Shown: one piece after another, positions 36,896 through 49,607 of the stretch
Layout: every line of letters begins with the position of its first letter
Position numbering within the stretch: the stretch's first letter is position 1
Assembly (NCBI GenBank): GCA_037074615.1
Contig: CM073547.1
Span: 1,798,001 to 1,862,000 of the forward strand
DNA length: 64,000 bases
Reading direction: 5' to 3'
Source of the DNA: Leucaena leucocephala
Taxonomy: Eukaryota; Streptophyta; Magnoliopsida; Fabales; Fabaceae
Notes under the pieces: generated by a model
The model's database searches: none
Seen by the model: the letters and a program-made list of their open reading frames with translations, nothing else
What the model was told of the DNA's origin: nothing
Translations under genes and position numbers: made by a program

Positions 36896-38719
36896 TTGTC
36901 AGCAGCTGGTGCGGTAAACAGAGATTAGGGTTTACGGAAGCAGTGGGTTTGAGAAGAGATCAAAGGAAACCTGTATTGCATTTGATTGCTCCAGAGCAAG
37001 CGAAGTGAGTGGCTGACCAATCCTGCCTCTCTCCGGTCTGAAGAGTCGTCGTTCTGGGCTAACAGAGCCTTACCTTTTTCCGCAGAAACCAGAATCGTTT
37101 CCCCTGTGAATTGTGAGTAGGGATGGAAACTGGTCATTTATCCTGTCTTGGCTCAATTATTTAAAAAATATATAGACCAAAGTTTATTTAAAAGTTTTTT
37201 TTTAAGAGATCAGATTTAAATTTTATTAAAAAATATATTTAATATAAAAATATAATAAATATATATTAAATTTATTATCTATCAAATATAATATAAAAAT
37301 TATATTATTAAATTAATCTGTATTATTATAAATTTTATTTTAACAAGTATATTAGAGAGATTTATTACAATAACCTATTATAAAGGTTTTATAGATAATT
37401 TATCAGTATAATTAAAAAATTAAATATTTTAAATAACTTTTAGATTAGATTAAATATTTATATAGGTTAAATTTAAATAAAAAATTATTTATAATATGTT
37501 ATAGGTTATACTTAAATTAAATTATTATTTAATAAATTTAATTTGTTAACGCTAACATTTAATCTGGCGCATTTCCATGTACTTGAGTATATCTATCACC
37601 GATTTTTTTTTTCTTGCGAAAATTAAAAAAGGCAAATTACACAGGAAGTTTGAGCGTGGGGCGGGTAAGCTTAATTAGGTTTAAAAGTTGGGTTAAGTCA
37701 CAATTTTATCTTAAAAGTTTTGACATAGATCCTGTGCTATTCGGAATTTTTTTTTTATTATAACCCTGAAAATATTAAAAAAATGAACAACGTTAATGGT
37801 AATTTTGACAAAATGTTAGTTATTAATGACAAAATGTTAGCTTTTTATTATCCCAAAGTTTTGACAAAATATTAGCTGTTAATATTAATTTTTGACGTTC
37901 AATATTAATTTTATGACAATTTTATTTTTGTTTTAACACTTTTAAGATGATATTAATGTAAGAAAAATTTTGATACTCACGATTCCTATGAAAAATACTA
38001 TTCTATTGGGTCTTGTTTATAAGGAAATTTTCCTATGGAGGGAGTAGTGAAAAAAGTTGGTATTTTTGTCACCCAATTGTAACCAATTTTGCGTTGATTT
38101 TTGCCACCGGATAACTTGTTATTGAGCTGCTAACTTATTAAGGTGACCAAAGAAAAGGTCTCAGGTCTCAAATTCTGCCATGAAGCAATTGTGCATGCAA
38201 TTTACGTATAATGACATAATCTCACTCTCTGCATTCACTCGTATCTTACCCTCAACTTTTTTGAATTCACATACCAGCCCCTTCATAATTGCATGAACCT
38301 GAGTTTGGTAAAATGCAGATATATGGCAAAGATTGTTTTCCCTTCTTTCTTTCTTTCTTCTTCAGCTAAATTGAAGATGGTAATGTACCAGAATGTCAAA
38401 AAGCCTTTTAACTCGAATAGAGATTTGGTGTTCTCACTTCAACAGATTTCATTTTCGAAACTTCACTTACTTAAACGCTTAAGAGCTTCCGGAGAGATTC
38501 TTGCATATGAGCCACAACGAAGAAGGCAAGCAAATACAACTGTGAAATCTATTGTGCAAAAATTAATTGAGAGCTAATTGCTAACGCAATGTTGATGAAT
38601 CCACTTGAGCCATATGTATATGTTCCTCAAATTATTACTAATAACAAATTGGAAACTAGAAAGATTGTTCCATTTAAGAGCTTTCTCATTCATTGGAATG
38701 AGAAGACGAGGATTGACCC
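36896..38719. other. Spacer between MRS2 and SCPL genes
   Basis: Contains the MRS2 leader to about 37130, then AT-rich sequence. At 37800-37890 a short motif (GACAAAATGTTAG) recurs three times. A plus-strand open frame at 38293-38577 lacks any family resemblance. A CTTT microsatellite is near 38343. Confidence 0.55.
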
Positions 38720-40109
38720 TCACAGAAAGAAATAAGAAAGATACCTCCCAATCATGCTATAGCATTCCTTTGGCTTGTACTCTGGAGCTGTATGACCTGC
38801 TCCCTGCATAATCCCATTCACGCCACATTTCACTCATTCACAAACAAAACTTCTTGAAAAAAAAAAAAATAGTTACCAGGACCCGATTTCAAGTATTAGT
38901 ATTATCTGTTTATAAATTTTTTATAGTATTAATACTTTCTTTGTCTTCCTCAAATAGGATTTTTTTTACTAAATTTGATCTAACTGATAAAAATATGGCT
39001 TATGTCCTATAAGAGTGTGAGTTCAAATTCTGCTACTGATATAAGAATTTTAGTAATAGAAAATCTATATATTTTTAAATATTACGACACTTCTCTAACC
39101 TTGGTGGTTTTTGGGACTCAATTTCATTTCACTCACTTATTCATAAACAAAACTTGTTCAAAATGATAATGAGTCTCCTACCTTAACTGTTGCATATGTT
39201 ATACTGAACCTGTCTTTCTTGTAAATCTCTGTATATCTACAAAAAAACCAAGTCCAACCTTAATCTTTAGGGAACTATTGAACCAACTCATAAGAGCTTG
39301 ATAGTCCGTTTTGACAGCTCTAATAATAATAACAATTATATGATTGAAACAAATGTTACTCACCCTGCAACCTGTCCATCAACATACCAAGGCCTCCCCT
39401 CATCATCAGCAGCAATAGTCATGTTCAAACTTGCAATCCATTCCTCTGTTCCCACATGTGGGATTATCAGATCATGATCTCCACTGTCCCCATAACCAAA
39501 TCAAAATCCATATGTTAACCGAAAACCAAACAACAAAAAGTACAAAAAAAAATCGAAAAACCCAATACCCAAGTCTTTTACTAAGTACGATTTGATGAGA
39601 AATAGATATATGTAACCTAATCTCTACAAGTGTAAAGGCTATTTTTAGGATTTAAATCCATAATTTATAGGTGACATGGAAGCAACATTATTGTTACTCC
39701 GAGAATCAGCCTCTAAACAACCAAAAACCTAACACATACAAAATTTATGATTTACCTGTAAACTAGAACTCGGAGAAGCTTTGCACTGAAGAAGTTCTTG
39801 TAATAATGAAGGCTACTTTCTATGTCATAAGCGTAAGCTATGCTCTTGTTGCATCTTTCCCAATGCTTTATAGTCCCCTGTGCATTGCCGCATCCCACAA
39901 ATATTCATCAATCAAATGCTTTTAACAAACACACACACACACACACACACGCAGAGAGACTTACATTTCTAACGTTTAGAGCTTCCTGCACTGCTACATC
40001 ATTTGCCCACAGGTAAGCAAACAAATAGTTATAGTTCTGCAGTGTGGTCAAAGAAATGATGCATTAATCATACCATGAAAATGATGAAAGAAAGAGAAGA
40101 GAAAGAAAG

Positions 40110-40144
<35 letters not shown>

Positions 40145-42440
40145 CTCTGCAAAATCTGGTGGAAGTAATGGGATTGGCCTCTAAGAAGAGTGAATCAGTG
40201 AGATTAAGTCCAAGAGAGCCTAAATAGGTTCTTTGGTCTTGGAGAGAAGGCAGCACACTTATTTTCCAGTATCATTGCGGCATTCAAGTCTACCAAACAC
40301 TGCGTTAATTTGTTATTAAATGTTTCAGAATTTTATTTACTCTCAAAAATAAAAGAAAAAAATTATTATATCCAAGAAATTTCAAGGTGTAATTAGACTC
40401 ACCCGATGGATCATTTCAAGATCCTCAACACAAGCAGCATTACTTTTGTTTGGGTGCACAAATTCTTCATGGCAATGAAATTCAGCTTGCTTTAATTTAA
40501 ATAACAAGGCAAGCAAATTATTAATTAAACCATTTATTAGAGACTATATATCATTAACAAAATAATGAACTCATATTAATTTTAAAGAAAAATTATATTA
40601 CCTCATAGAGATCATCTGATAGAAGTGAAACTCTGTGAGCATACTTAGCTCTTGAATTTATATCGTAGTACATATAAGTGAATGGGTTTCCTATAACCAA
40701 AGTCTGTGTCCTCATTTATAATTAAATCAAACACCTTTTAGCATATATATTAACTATATGTTTAATTGAAAAAAATAAAAAAATTAAAATAAATAATATT
40801 TACTTGGATGTTTAATTCGGGATACTTTTTAGCTGCATTACTTGTAGTAGCAACAAGAAGAGTACTAAGGAAAAAAATATTCATATAACAAGTTTTAAAA
40901 AATTAAAAATAATATATCAACTCGGTCCACTCGTCTAGAACTCTTAATTGGATCAATTTAGAGTTTAATTCATCAGTGTATTAGTCTAGTCAGACAATTG
41001 GAGTTAGATTTTAATAAATATTTATTAGAGATAACGTACATACCCTCTAAAATTTTTTGTACAAGAGCTGGAGCAATGATGCCAGAATAAGATTCTCCAC
41101 CAATTACAAGTTGATTTTCCAGATACTCGGGATGTATTACGAGCCACTGCATATGTTAATTCATTTATTCACCATAATCCAAAATTAGAAGAATCATTTT
41201 ATGAATAAATAAAAGAAAATTCATTTATAAATTTATTTATTTACCTTCCTGAGAAACTCATAAATGTTTGAGACAGTTTTAGTGTCACTAGTGTTGTATC
41301 CTGAGGAAACTGTTGAGTAAGAAAAGCCAGTGCCAACAGGTGCATCCAGGAAAATTACATTGGCAACCTATAAATTATATAGAACATCAAATTTTTAATA
41401 TAGAATTATTATGATTATTATTATTAAGGAAAATCAATATGAAGTACCTTAGTCCAAGAGTAAATATTCAGCTCTAGAACTGGTTTGTCTTGGATGCTTG
41501 AATTCTTGTAATTGAAACGAATTGGACCTATTACAAACAGAGTGGGACATATAAAAATGGACATTCTGATAATATATAGAACTCATGCAAGTTATAGTAA
41601 CATTTGCTATGGATATTCTAAAGTCCAGTTGTGATACGTTGATAACTACAAGTAATGGCCAAATATACATTAGTTTTAGTAAGAAAAATGAGATATGAAT
41701 GTAGAAAACACATTTTTAAAAGAGATATTTTTTTTGATTTTATTCATATTTCACCATAACTAAATAAAACTTTAAATTTTATTAATTTTTTTAAAATTTA
41801 ATAATTTTTTAATTTTATCCCTATTTAACATATACTATAGTCTGTGAAAATAAAGTATATATAATTGTAAATGAAGATAAATTTATATATTTCATAACTT
41901 GTAAATAGGATTATAACTTGGATTAGTCAGAGTCAAATGGAACTCTATATCGACTGTGTAAAGCGCTTTCAAAAAAGTTATCCTTCGTTTGAAGCCTAAC
42001 TCGGATTCGGGGGAGTCAAATATGACTGTGTACGGTTAGGTAAGAGAGTAAACACACCATTCTCGTAGAAGATGGAAGGGAGCGCAGAGCAGCCAGGCCC
42101 AGTTGGAAGCCAAAGCACAAGAGGGTTCTCATGTGGATTCCTCTCTGATTTAAAGAAGTAATAGAACAGCTGCATCTCATCCAGTTCCCCTACACCAATG
42201 TACCTTAAACGCCCAGAAACCTCAAAATTACCTATGTATCTCACAATGCATACATATACATATCTCGAACAGACCTAAACTGAACAGATTAAACATATAG
42301 ACTAACCCAGTTTCAAGATAGAAAGGAAGTTTGCCTTTAAAACCAGGCAAGGTCTTGACGATGGTTTTAGAAGAAAGAGAGTTAGAGAGAAGCAAAAGAA
42401 GGAGCAAACACCAAAACAATCTGCACTGATGAGTAGCCAT
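38720..42440 (-). pseudogene. Serine carboxypeptidase-like (SCPL) gene with one frameshift
   Basis: Fourteen exons (minus): 42440-42307, 42203-42058, 41527-41448, 41367-41245, 41146-41040, 40840-40804, 40703-40602, 40489-40403, 40299-40146, 40036-39965, 39877-39756, 39483-39364, 39236-39182 and 38803-38720. A signal peptide (LLLLLLLSNSLSS) leads into LPGFKGKLPFYLETGYIGVG. The triad is present: Ser in GGESYSGIIAP, Asp in SGDHDLIIPHVG, His in GAGHTAPEYKPKEC. SCPL clade I proteins are secreted or vacuolar peptidases or acyltransferases. The exon 40299-40146 is 154 nt between two phase-0 introns. Frame 0 reads CAAFSPRPK and soon stops. The next frame gives YLGSLGLNLTDSLFLEANP and rejoins the following exon. 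A one-base insertion (or two-base loss) therefore breaks the gene. The usual GGPGCS is TGPGCS. An assembly error is possible. Confidence 0.85.
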
Positions 42441-43704
42441 ATCTATTAGAACAATGTAGTCTCACTGGCGAGTTGCTTCTGATATATTATTACATATGCA
42501 GAAGAAGAATCAACGATACTGATGAATTATAGTGAAGCCGCAGCCTGATATGGTTTGTGAAATAATAAGCAACGTTTTACTGAGTGGTACATTCATTGGT
42601 CTCAGAGTGGCAGAGGCATCAACCATTCATGAGAGAACTGAAAGTCAAACGAATTCGAGATGGGTATATGAACATCAGAAGAAGAAGAAGGTGTCAACAT
42701 ATTGAACAGGGCAGTGAAACTGAAATGCTGGTGCACCTAATATTCCAACCTCATGTTAAATTTAGAAAGAACTTTCTTCTCATTCTTCATTATAATTGAG
42801 TTACACTTTTTGAAATTTTGTGGGTCTACTCAATTTCTGAAGGTAGCATGATAGGAAGAAAGAGGCACTAATATGTTACAAGCATACAAATTAAAATCGG
42901 TTTCATATTGTTTACTACTACTACAAATAATATTGTCCTAAGTGTTTAAATATATAAATAGATTACTTATGTTAGTATAAGAAAACAAATTCCTTAATTT
43001 TTTTTACTGGTTTATTGAAAAATTTTCCTGTTATAAAAATAATTACTTGTCAAAATTTTACTAAAAATTGATAATGAAAACGTAAAAAAGATGTAGTATC
43101 TCTTTTCCAACGCGTGATGGACGAAAGTGGAAGAGAATGTTTGGCAGCTAACTCCACGAGGTTGGAAAATGAGTTGCACATTTACTAAAATTGTGTGTTT
43201 AAACAGTTAAAACTCATCTCTTCATGATTAATATAGATTGGTTCAATTGTAGTATTTTTGTGACTTGAAACGATTAAAATACTCTTTTCAAAATTAGGAA
43301 AAAATATGTTGGACCCTCCCAACCTTTATAGTAATTTTGAAGAATGTCATTTTTTATCTTGATATTTTTAAGATAATGAGTATACTTTTAACCGACAATT
43401 AAAATTAATTTGAAAAAATTTGGAAAAAAGTCCTCTATTTGCTGGGTATTGAGACTAATGATTTGTTTCTGGTATTTAAAATTCATGCAAAAATAACTAT
43501 GAGCTCAAGATTCAAAAGAAGATAATTATAATAACATAGAAATAAGTTTAATTTATTAGGCTATACTGAAAATTACCGGTTATTGTTAGGTAAATTGGGG
43601 AACATCCTCTTATTGGCTATGAAGATGAATAAAACACTTTTTATTCTTTTTTTTATACAGAAACATTTTTTTATTCTATTTTATTTCATGCCAACAAACT
43701 TTTT

Positions 43705-43870
43705 TCTCATACAAATTTTTAAAAATAGGTTGAGTTTACCTATGATGTAAAGATAGGGTAAAATCTAAATTTTTCTTAGGTAATACTAATATTAGGCAGT
43801 ACAAGTTATCAATTATTCTTAAATATAAACTTAAGTATCAATAATTAAAATATTTCTCTAAATACCTAAC
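43705..43870 (-). repeat. SINE-like repeat, copy 4 (truncated)
   Basis: Shares ATACAAATTTTTAAAAATAG, AGATAGGGTAAAATCT and TAATACTAATATTAGGCAG with the other copies. The part corresponding to the element 5' end is missing. Confidence 0.5.
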
Positions 43871-44340
43871 ATCAGGTGATAAACTTTTATACTCGGCTTC
43901 ACACATCAAGTCCTCAAGGCCCATTATTTGTTTTTTGGTTAAGAAAATGGGCCCATGGCCCAGTGTTACCTAATAGCACCATCTGATCCAATCAGCCCTA
44001 TACAAATCTAGTCCAATTAATAAGGTATTAATCCATAAGTTATAAGATAATGAGTTTAAATCTCAATGCCCACATAAGGATTTTGTTGGGAGGCACTACT
44101 GCTAGTATTTTTATCCATAAGGTTGGGTTTAACAAAATAAAACAATCCCTCACAACGTAGTTAAACAAAGTTTAAATTCCCTTTAAGAAATATATCCATA
44201 TTTAATACTCAATAATATTTTAAATATAATTGTAAATATTGACTTTTCATGAAAATAAGGTGGCAATGAAAATATAATTCTCAAGTTTATTCGACAGACT
44301 AAGGTAGCAATCCATGAAAACAATTACATCATTTGAATGA

Positions 44341-44423
44341 TTAGAGGGGGTAACTAGAAAGCCAACTAAAAACATGGCCAAGCATTGCATAGAATTGTAT
44401 TCTGGTACCATATGTCCCGCTTC
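44341..44423 (-). pseudogene. Relic last exon of a second SCPL gene
   Basis: After TGTGCAG on the minus strand comes EAGHMVPEYNSMQCLAMF, which corresponds to the terminal SCPL exon (GxGHTAPEY..ECxxM) with its catalytic histidine. After MF the frame slips by one base. In the shifted frame WLSSYPL and a stop follow, which is the standard SCPL C-terminus. No other exon of this copy is visible, so it is a fragment of a tandem duplicate of the neighbouring SCPL gene. Confidence 0.65.
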
Positions 44424-45060
44424 CTGCACAATTAATTAAACTCTCTGATGTATCAATTATAAGTGTAGGTGAGTCATTAATTAACTTTTTTTAAGATATT
44501 GTCCCCATCACAACTTATGAGAAAGAGACTTGAAGTATTTCTCAATCAATGCTTTTTAGAAATAGAAGAAATTGAAAAGAAAAATCATTTCTAAAATCAT
44601 TTTTTCTCAAGAGTTACTTATAATAGATTAGAAGGATTAAAATTAAAATTTATATAAATTTAAAAGTTTAACTAGTATATTATCCCTTATTTAAAATAAA
44701 AAGAAATGGTTATAAGACCCAACAACTCCATATATATATATCCAATAATCCAAGCGTTTAACATGTTTACATTTGCACTTGTTAAAATATTGTTAAAATA
44801 ACTAATAAAGATTGGTATAGTGAATTAGAAGTTAGTTTATAACCTTTAATATCATGATCTAACTCATTTAAACTTTAATTTATATGAAGAAAAAAAGAAC
44901 TTATTCAAATATTGCTACATTTAGATTAGAGATGGGCTTCTTTGATAGGATTGAAAACATTTAAACCCGACCCATCTTGTTAGGAGTGGCTGATCTAGAA
45001 ATAAATTGTTGTCCTTCTAACTAGCATATATGAATTTAGCTACAGAAGATAGGAGTAAAA

Positions 45061-45286
45061 TATATGACTATTTATAGTATATTTAATTTATGGAGAGTAT
45101 AACTTTGTTATAATTTTAGTCGTGGCACTTGAAGAGATATTCTAAATATTTAAGTTTACGTCTGAGGGTAATTGACAGTCATCATATCCGATATTAGTAT
45201 TGCTTAATATGATTAGAAATTTCCATATATCTTTAGATTGTGGGTAAATCTAACACTTTCTAAAAAAAATTTATACAAAAAAAAAA
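45061..45286 (+). repeat. SINE-like repeat, copy 5, plus orientation
   Basis: In plus orientation this carries TCCGATATTAGTATTG, TAGATTGTGGGTAAATC and CTAAAAAAAATTTATAC followed by about ten A, the reverse complement of the other copies. The A-tail at the right end fixes the direction of the element. Confidence 0.55.
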
Positions 45287-46209
45287 TTATTATCCCTTTA
45301 CATTAATTAATTTGAAATTTCATTTCTCCATGGACAGAAAAGGTCAAAAAAGGGGCCAGGGTAGTTTAGGGGATTTCATAATTATACTCCCAGTACAACA
45401 AATTACTTCACAGTTTCACATAAATGGATATAATACAGCATTCCTCTCATATTTACTATAAGACACCTCTAATTACCATCATTTTGAAATTAGGAATAGA
45501 GGATTAAGTCATTAAATTTGTTTAAAAATTTTTAAAAAAAAATTAAATCACATCTTGAGAAACAAAAAAGAATGTATCAAAATCTTACAAAAATATAATT
45601 AATACCGATTTATAATAAGCAGACATATCACTCGTTGTTTCTAAAAGGTGCCCCCATAAGAAATGCAGGAATATTTGAGATTGATTTAAATTAATATAAG
45701 AATAGTTTGAGATTAATTTTTGTTTTTTAAAGAAAAAAAACACACAATATATATACCTTGGTCCTTCAAAGCACCGAATTGCAGTCTGACCACAACTGAT
45801 ATCATATTTAACCTTAATTAGGGAATTAATTCATTAATTCAAACGCAAATTAAACGAAGAAAAGCAGTCCTGATCCAAAAAGATGGTGCAAAAACTCGCT
45901 AATTCCCTCAATCTTACTCCATATTAACCACAGTACAAATTAAACCATTGCTTTAGTCGATATAACCAATAGTTATATATCTATATATTAATTAATGTCA
46001 CTCTCATTTGTGAACAATTAGAACAAAGTAATGTATATTTTCGAATATTTATTAATTAATTTGTGCATCAACTTAATTATCACGCACGTATATAACGTCC
46101 TGTGTGTTAACCTGTTCTTTTCCCGTCCGGCCTCAACTTGCCGTCCATGCTAAACTACAAAGCTTTTATAACATGCACAAGTCCAAATAAACATTCATTA
46201 TTCTCAGTG

Positions 46210-46255
<46 letters not shown>

Positions 46256-46307
46256 GAACGATGTTTCTAGTTAACTTGGTGACATCAACGTATCTTGCTA
46301 GGAATTG

Positions 46308-46799
46308 ATGAAGATGAGAAGGACAGGAATAAAGAAGCAAAGTTTGTTAGTGAAGTTGATGTTAAGTCCCATGAGGATTTTGAAGAGTGCAAGGCAACTT
46401 TACATGAAGGGCGTGCAAGATTGCGCCGGAGAGCTTGGTTATGCCGGTGTAGCGAGCTATTCGATTTTTCCGGTCTCACAGTATCATCCTGATCGGAGCT
46501 TCCTCGATGATATTAAGCCGTTAAGGGCCCGTTTTGGTGGTGGCGATACTATTGGTGAACGCCAAATTCTCAGAAAAGTTCACATAACAGATATGAAGAA
46601 TGATGATGATGATGACGACGACGAAACAAGGCTGCTTGTTCAGAGGCAATTAAAGCGTCCAAGTGGGAAACAACATGGGATGATTAGAAACATGGGACGA
46701 ATTGACGAGGATAAACCTTGTAATTTTGAAGAAGATCAAATCGATATGAAGACCACTACACGTACGGTTTTGTATCCAAGAAAATCCTACTTTCATTGA
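46308..46799 (+). CDS. Small basic-then-acidic plant protein of unknown function
   Basis: A single open frame of 163 residues from the ATG at 46308. It starts MKMRRTGIKKQSLLVKLMLS and continues RILKSARQLYMKGVQDC, a basic amphipathic N-terminus that recalls a family of small plant proteins beginning KKQS.LVKL..SP.R.L..ARDLY. The middle has VASYSIFPVSQYHPDRSFLD, then an aspartate run (KNDDDDDDDE) and a charged tail ending TVLYPRKSYFH. No enzymatic motif or membrane segment is seen. Family resemblance at the N-terminus supports a real gene. Its function is unknown. Confidence 0.6.
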   Translation: MKMRRTGIKKQSLLVKLMLSPMRILKSARQLYMKGVQDCAGELGYAGVASYSIFPVSQYHPDRSFLDDIKPLRARFGGGDTIGERQILRKVHITDMKNDDDDDDDETRLLVQRQLKRPSGKQHGMIRNMGRIDEDKPCNFEEDQIDMKTTTRTVLYPRKSYFH

Positions 46800-49607
46800 A
46801 ACATGGTAGCAACACACACCTACGTTTCTCCTCCTCTCTTTATTTGACAGTTGAGATCTGCAAGTTGGAAATGCTCGTGATGTTCTAAGAGTAGTTTGTC
46901 TTTGAGCATTTCTCTGCAATCTTGACAACATTAACCAATTTGTTATATATCCCTCATCCATGATTTTGTTGCATTTTTGCCAATGTAATGTGTACCTCCT
47001 ATTCTTTTTTGAGATAAACATGTATATCATCCTATTAAAAATAATCATATTTTAAATATTATCCTACATTAAATATAACCAAAACTTACACCATGGATTA
47101 TATATTACCTCCCTTTTTGATGAGCAAGAATCTTGTAGAGGTCCTGAATGCTTAAAATAATATAATAATTAACAAAAGATTAATGAAAACGAATCCTAAG
47201 CTATATGTCCCTTCAAACTTGATAAGCGAACCTATGGGCATGTTTGTTTCTGTTTTAGAAAGCAGTTTCTTTATTTTTTAAAACAAAAAATAAAACAATT
47301 TATCCTCTCTCTCTATAGTGGTCTCCATCTAGTGATACACAAATGAGTGATAGATCTACAAATGTGGTATTTGTCATCTAAAAATCACCGTCAATGAAAG
47401 TCATAGAGGTATTTTTGCGTCTTCTTCTTATCATTGGCTTCTTCAGATTTCACGACTGGAGGAGGTGCTGGTGGGAGTAGCGTCACTGAGCTGTGGAGCA
47501 GCGTCTGCGAGAGTAGAAAAGGATAATGATAAATAGTAAATAATAAATAATAATTAATAATAAATTAATTAAAATAATTATTTATCTTATAATTATTATT
47601 TTATCTCGTACTATTTTTAGTAATTTACTACTCACAAAGTTATTTTAGTAATACACATCTAAATATTCATTTATTCATAATTATTTTTTTCATAATTTCT
47701 TTTCTAGAAGAGTTTATTCATAATCATTTTAAAATAATTTTTTCTTATAAATTATTCTCAAAAAATCAGTCCAAACATGTCTTTAATTAAGTTTGGGAGG
47801 TTATCTGCACAAATTTTTAAAAATAATTCAAGCTTTTTTGGTCAATTTTTAAAAATCACAAAAATATTTGTAATTTTATACATTTATTCTTTTATTATAG
47901 ATAATTATGTTTAAAACTGAAACACTACATATAGATATATCTTCCACTAGAGATTAATTATTTGAAAATTTATGCATAAACTAGAGTTTAAGAGAACTTT
48001 GTAGGATATCTGTATTTTTTTTAAACATAAAAGTTTAGATAAGTTTGACAGCAATCCTCTACCAAGGTCAGAGTATAACCCTAAAATTTAGAGAGTATTT
48101 AAAAGGGATTTACGAGATCACATATCAAAAGAGCTCTTACAATGGCATCTATAATTGAATTCGCGCCATTATGAGATACGAGCTCGTTCCTTACTATCTG
48201 TGTTAACTTTAATTGAAAATATTAAAAAAATATTTTTAATATTATTTTTTGTGAAAATTTTTAATATTTATTTTTTTATACAAAAAAATTTAAGTGAGTT
48301 TGGCACAGGCCCTTACTAAGGTTAGGGTATAGTCTTAGGGTTTAGAGAGCACTTACAAGAGATTTATAAGATCGACTACTAAAGAAACTCTCATGACGGC
48401 AGTAGAAATTAAATTTGCTTCCTTGTAAGATATAAATACACTCCTTAACATCTGTACCAACTCTCATCAGTATTTTTTTAATATTATTTTTTTTATAGTG
48501 AATTTTTTGGATTTTTTGATTTTTTTTATTTTTTTTTTATTTTTGGATTTTTTGGATTACACAGAATTAGACCAAACAGTGAAGCCCTTCTTAGATTTTG
48601 GTTTGTTTGAATAGATTGGACCGGCCCAACCATATAACACGAGATCAATAACATGTTATCTCTAAGCTTTGGTGTAATTCAAGCGAGACCTAATATTTTC
48701 TCTCTTTAATTTAAAATGCACTTAACCTAGTAATAAAGTACATTATGATGCTTAAGTCCTATATTTATCAAATCAAATTCCCCGTAACAACCTTGAATTG
48801 ACGTTGTAAAGAGTAAAGACTACTGTGGGTGGCTATCTTATTTTTAATTTCTATGATGAAAAAGCAATCACTAGCCAGCAATAAACAAATGTTGGGAAAG
48901 TTGGAAAGAAATGAACACAGAGGCCAACATGATGATCCCAAGCATGCCTTTAATAGAACCCTTAAACAGCTCTGCTCAATCATTATGATTCTTCTTCATA
49001 TCTCATGTGAGCGTGTGTGTATTTAGATGGACAGCCTAAAAATGGATTAGATTACTAAATTGAAAAGGAATTTGTTGACGTTAGCTTGCTGTACATTTTA
49101 CAGACTCAACCACGCTTCAGACCTCTTTGTTTGTCCCAAATAATAATTGCATGCCAAGGATATTGCAATTAATCAAGCGATAAAGGAGTTGGAATCCTTT
49201 TATCTGTTCTCAAATGATTCTCTTTTGCCCACCTTTGAAGGCTAATATCTCCCCCACACCTCTTTACTACATGATCTATTTTATTAACTACATATAATCC
49301 AGAGGAAAAGAATAACTCATTCTAGAAAAAAAGAGAGAAAATAAAACTTTATATGCAATAATAATCAGACATGTTGGAGCCACACTAATCAATCACGAGG
49401 TTGGTTTTTGTTTCCTGAGTCAACCATTGTATCTGCTTTACATCAATGTCTTTTTCCTCACCACCCCAATAACCCTTTTGCTTTCATCTCTTTCTTACGC
49501 TCTTCTGTTCTTTCATTCATTATACCTATAGACATGTATGTTCTATTAACAATCTCATCCTCAAAATCGGACAACCTTTTCTCTTTCTTACCCTTCTTGC
49601 TCTTCTG
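46800..49607. other. Repeat-rich spacer
   Basis: Holds a probable inverted-repeat element at about 47232-47782 (left CATGTTTG, right CAAACATG, AT-rich non-coding interior) and two tandem related blocks at about 48014-48250 and 48267-48500. The rest is AT-rich and shows no gene. Confidence 0.55.
47232..47782. mobile_element. MITE-like element
   Basis: Ends GGGCATGTTTG and CCAAACATGTC form an inverted repeat around about 550 bp of AT-rich non-coding DNA. The right half (TAATTTACTACTCACAAAG, ACATCTAAATATTCATT) resembles the MITE-like repeat at 30.4-31.7 kb. Target-site duplications were not resolved. Confidence 0.4.

Larger units (their letters stand above)
42441..46307. other. Repeat-containing spacer with a relic SCPL exon
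   Basis: AT-rich spacer holding two SINE-like copies (about 43705-43870 and 45061-45286), a relic SCPL terminal exon (44341-44423) and a (TA)n run of about 20 units at 46211-46251, just upstream of the small gene at 46308. I found no further SCPL exons upstream of the relic. Confidence 0.6.

Noticed and set aside
38293..38577. 94-codon plus-strand open frame
   Set aside because: No family resemblance, a microsatellite near its start, and no supporting context. Treated as random.
40804..40870. Alternative SCPL exon start adding LLVATTS before NAAKKYPEL
   Set aside because: Both acceptors keep the frame, but the nearer one (40840) gives the usual family spacing EG-x-NAA. The longer form is less likely.
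46211..46251. Long alternating TA tract as a possible regulatory or replication element
   Set aside because: A plain (TA)n microsatellite. Similar tracts at 21806, 22588, 40115 and 62284 show it is background.
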